Shown: positions 5,544 to 7,302 of the stretch, in pieces
Position numbering within the stretch: the first letter of the stretch is position 1
Layout of the letters: the number at the start of each line of letters is the position of its first letter
Program-made: the position numbers and the translations under genes
Origin: Clostridia bacterium
GTDB lineage: Bacteria > Bacillota > Clostridia > Oscillospirales > CAG-272
DNA: 7,302 nucleotides
Direction of reading: 5' to 3'
NCBI GenBank assembly: GCA_017960705.1
Contig: JAGCYR010000063.1
Coordinates: 1 to 7,302 of the forward strand
The notes under the pieces: model-generated
Told to the model about the DNA's origin: nothing
Databases searched by the model: none
What the model saw: the letters and a program-made list of their open reading frames with translations, nothing else

Positions 5544-6407
5544 ATGAAGATCGGGGTCAGCAGTTACAGCTTTGACCGATATCTCCGAGATACAAAGTGC
5601 GGATATCGGGAGATCGTCCGGCTCGCATCCGGGATCGGCTTTGCGGGCGTGGAGTTCATCGACCTGGCGAATCCCGCGTGGGGGATCGAAGGGGACGAAG
5701 AAACGATCGCCCGCGAGGCAAGAGCGGCGGCGGCGGAATACGGGATGGAGATCCCGGCGTACACCGTCGCGGCGGACTTCCTCTCGGACGATCCCGACGC
5801 GGAGGTCGAACGGGTCTGCCGCAAGGTCGACGTCGCGAAGATCCTCGGCGCGAAAGTATTCCGTCACGATGCGAGTTTTCGTCTGCGCGACCTCCCCGGC
5901 TACACGTGGGAGGACGGGATCGAGGAGATGGCGCCGCGGATCAGACGGGTCACGGAGTACGCCGCTTCGCGCGGGATCAAGACCTGCACCGAGAACCACG
6001 GCTTTATCTATCAATCTCCCGAACGGGTGATGCGGCTGATCGAAGCGGTCGGGCACGAAAACTACGGGTGGCTGGTCGATATCGGGAACTTTTCGGTGGT
6101 CGACCGCGACAACCTCGAAGCGGTGAAGATCGCCGCGCACTACGCCGTCCACGTCCACGCGAAGGACTTTATTCTGCTGCCCGATCCGGGAAAGGGCGCG
6201 ATCCCCTGCGGCTTCCACCGCTCGGCGGGCGGCGGGCTCTGGCGCGGGACGGTGCTCGGGCGCGGGAACGTCGCCGTCGGGGCGTGTCTTGACGCGTTGA
6301 AAGACGCCGGTTACGACGGATGGGTCTCGTTGGAGTTCGAGGGTCCCGAAGAGGTCCTGCCGGCGCTTGCCGAGGGGTATTCGATCCTTGCCCGGTGCGC
6401 GGGCTGA
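5544..6407 (+). CDS. Sugar phosphate isomerase/epimerase family protein (xylose isomerase-like TIM barrel)
   Basis: This 287-residue cytoplasmic protein belongs to the AP-endonuclease-2/xylose isomerase-like superfamily. These are metal-dependent TIM barrels that isomerise or epimerise sugars, inositols or hydroxypyruvate. It opens with the typical first strand MKIGVSSYSF. Probable metal ligands are Glu150 in TENHG, Asp179 in LVDIGN, His205 in HVHAKD and Glu264 in SLEFEG, on strands 5 to 8 as the family requires. GRGNVAVG at 239-246 resembles the loop before the last helix of such enzymes. No signal peptide or membrane segment is visible. The next gene, 13 bases downstream, encodes a second protein of the same fold, so both are probably translated from one message and act in one sugar pathway. 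The substrate cannot be named from sequence: IolE/IolI, hydroxypyruvate isomerase and ketose 3-epimerase are all possible. Confidence 0.9.
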   Translation: MKIGVSSYSFDRYLRDTKCGYREIVRLASGIGFAGVEFIDLANPAWGIEGDEETIAREARAAAAEYGMEIPAYTVAADFLSDDPDAEVERVCRKVDVAKILGAKVFRHDASFRLRDLPGYTWEDGIEEMAPRIRRVTEYAASRGIKTCTENHGFIYQSPERVMRLIEAVGHENYGWLVDIGNFSVVDRDNLEAVKIAAHYAVHVHAKDFILLPDPGKGAIPCGFHRSAGGGLWRGTVLGRGNVAVGACLDALKDAGYDGWVSLEFEGPEEVLPALAEGYSILARCAG

Positions 6408-6413
6408 AAGGGG
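6407..6413 (+). promoter_or_regulatory. Ribosome binding site of the second isomerase gene
   Basis: AAAGGGG starts on the last base of the upstream TGA and ends seven bases before ATG 6421. It decides the start: the same frame is open back to a TTG at 6367, but that codon lies inside the upstream gene and lacks a matching site. Confidence 0.65.
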
Positions 6414-6420
6414 TGTTTGG

Positions 6421-7275
6421 ATGTACCGTTTTCCGAGCGGGGTGATGCTCGATTCGTTCCGGCTCTCCGACCGCGAGGCGATCGCGGCGGCAAAGCGGAT
6501 CGGGGCGCAGGGAGTGCAGACGTACTGTACGGCGGGCGACCACGCTCCGGAGAATATGACGCGGGAGAAAAAGCGCGAGCTGCTTTCGATGATGGACGAC
6601 GCGGGGCTGGTCTTTTCGGCGATCTGCGGGGATCTCGGGCGCGGGTTCGGGGATCCCGAGCTGAATCCGGCTCTGATCGAGAAATCAAAGCGGATCATGG
6701 AGCTGGCGAAAGAGCTGGGCTCTGATATCGTGACGACCCATATCGGCGTGGTGCCGTCGGATCCCGCGCACGACCGATACAAGGTGATGCAGGAGGCGTG
6801 CCGGGAGCTCGCGGAATTTGCCGACGGGCTGGGGTCGCATTTCGCGCTGGAGACCGGGCCGGAGCCGTCGGACGTTTTGAAACGCTTTCTCGATTCGCTC
6901 GGATCGCGCGGGGTTTCGGTGAATCTCGATCCCGCGAATCTGGTGATGGTGGTCGGGGACGATCCCGTGAACGCCGTCAATAACTTGAAAGACTATATCG
7001 TGCATACCCACGCAAAGGACGGGGTCATGGTGCAGAAGACCAACCCCGAATATATCTACGGCGTGACCCCGACCCCGGAGGACGTACGCGGAGCGACCTT
7101 CTACCGCGAGCTCCCGCTCGGAGAGGGCGGCGTGAACTTCCCCGCCTATCTTCGGGCGCTCGACTCGATCGGCTACCGCGGGTTCCTCACCATCGAACGC
7201 GAAGCGGGCGACGACCCGGTAAAGGATATCAAAGACGCGGCGGACTATCTTCGCCGTGTGATCGCGGAGAATTAA
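6421..7275 (+). CDS. Second sugar phosphate isomerase/epimerase family protein (TIM barrel)
   Basis: This 284-residue protein has the same xylose isomerase-like fold as the preceding gene but is clearly divergent from it. Probable metal ligands are Glu144 in ALETGPEP, Asp170 in VNLDPANL, His197 in VHTHAKD and Glu259 in TIERE. The C-terminal part, with LGEGGVNFPAYLRALDSIGY at 233-252, is typical of COG1082-type isomerases/epimerases that are often coded beside Gfo/Idh/MocA sugar dehydrogenases. No such dehydrogenase is visible in this window, though it may lie downstream. I use ATG 6421 because of the AAAGGGG site seven bases upstream. A 13-base gap from the previous stop indicates an operon. 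The substrate is unknown. The gene ends with TAA, and the last 27 bases of the window hold only an A-run and no recognisable terminator. Confidence 0.9.
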   Translation: MYRFPSGVMLDSFRLSDREAIAAAKRIGAQGVQTYCTAGDHAPENMTREKKRELLSMMDDAGLVFSAICGDLGRGFGDPELNPALIEKSKRIMELAKELGSDIVTTHIGVVPSDPAHDRYKVMQEACRELAEFADGLGSHFALETGPEPSDVLKRFLDSLGSRGVSVNLDPANLVMVVGDDPVNAVNNLKDYIVHTHAKDGVMVQKTNPEYIYGVTPTPEDVRGATFYRELPLGEGGVNFPAYLRALDSIGYRGFLTIEREAGDDPVKDIKDAADYLRRVIAEN

Positions 7276-7302
7276 AATACGATACGACTCAAAAAAAACG
7301 AA

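Noticed and set aside
6367..6420. TTG start at 6367 extending the second isomerase upstream
   Set aside because: It would overlap the first isomerase by 41 bases and lacks a ribosome site, whereas ATG 6421 has AAAGGGG at good spacing.
3939..6980. 1013-residue open frame on the minus strand across the purA end, glmM and both isomerase genes
   Set aside because: It runs antisense to three well-supported genes and through their intergenic hairpins, is rich in Arg, Asp and Val in low-complexity fashion, and shows no domain. Long antisense frames arise in GC-rich DNA because sense genes rarely use TTA, CTA and TCA codons.
5544..7275. Naming the pair as inositol genes (iolE/iolI) or as C-glycoside deglycosidase subunits
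   Set aside because: No other inositol gene is in view, and no small beta-subunit gene of the deglycosidase type is present. The fold alone does not give the substrate.

Overview
The window is about 60% G+C and reads as a stretch of a bacterial chromosome, most likely from a high-GC member of the Clostridia (Firmicutes). Three things point there: a Re-type citrate synthase instead of the common Si-type enzyme, a PurA of the variant I associate with gut Clostridia, and a GlmM beginning GKYFGTDGFRGEAN. This placement rests on remembered sequence similarity, not on a search. The window holds seven protein genes. I see no RNA genes, mobile elements or CRISPR arrays, and no gene-free gap over 300 bases.

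Left part, minus strand (2441 down to 1): a tight operon of Re-citrate synthase, a GntR/FCD-family regulator and the N-terminal part of aconitase, which runs off the left edge. Together they form the entry to the oxidative branch that makes citrate, isocitrate and 2-oxoglutarate for glutamate synthesis. The aconitase frame carries one in-frame TAA at codon 86, with recognisable aconitase sequence continuing in the same frame beyond it, so the gene is broken here or the base call is wrong. The operon has a consensus sigma-70 promoter (TTGACA, 17 bp, TATAAT, extended -10). A perfect 14-bp palindrome, AATTGTATACAATT, overlaps its -10 and likely start point. It matches the operator type of FadR-subfamily GntR proteins, so the operon is probably autoregulated, perhaps in response to citrate or a related acid.

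Middle (2442-2710): a 269-bp divergent intergenic region. It carries the citrate operon promoter and, pointing the other way, a separate purA promoter (TTGCAA, 17 bp, TATACT, extended -10) preceded by A-tracts.

Right part, plus strand: purA (adenylosuccinate synthetase), a hairpin, glmM (phosphoglucosamine mutase, peptidoglycan precursor synthesis), a second terminator-like hairpin, then two closely spaced genes for TIM-barrel sugar-phosphate isomerase/epimerase-family proteins of unknown substrate. The two very long antisense open frames in this window are shadows caused by GC-rich codon use.

Most of the content is ordinary core metabolism. The points worth following up are the aconitase stop codon and the regulator-operator-promoter arrangement of the citrate operon.
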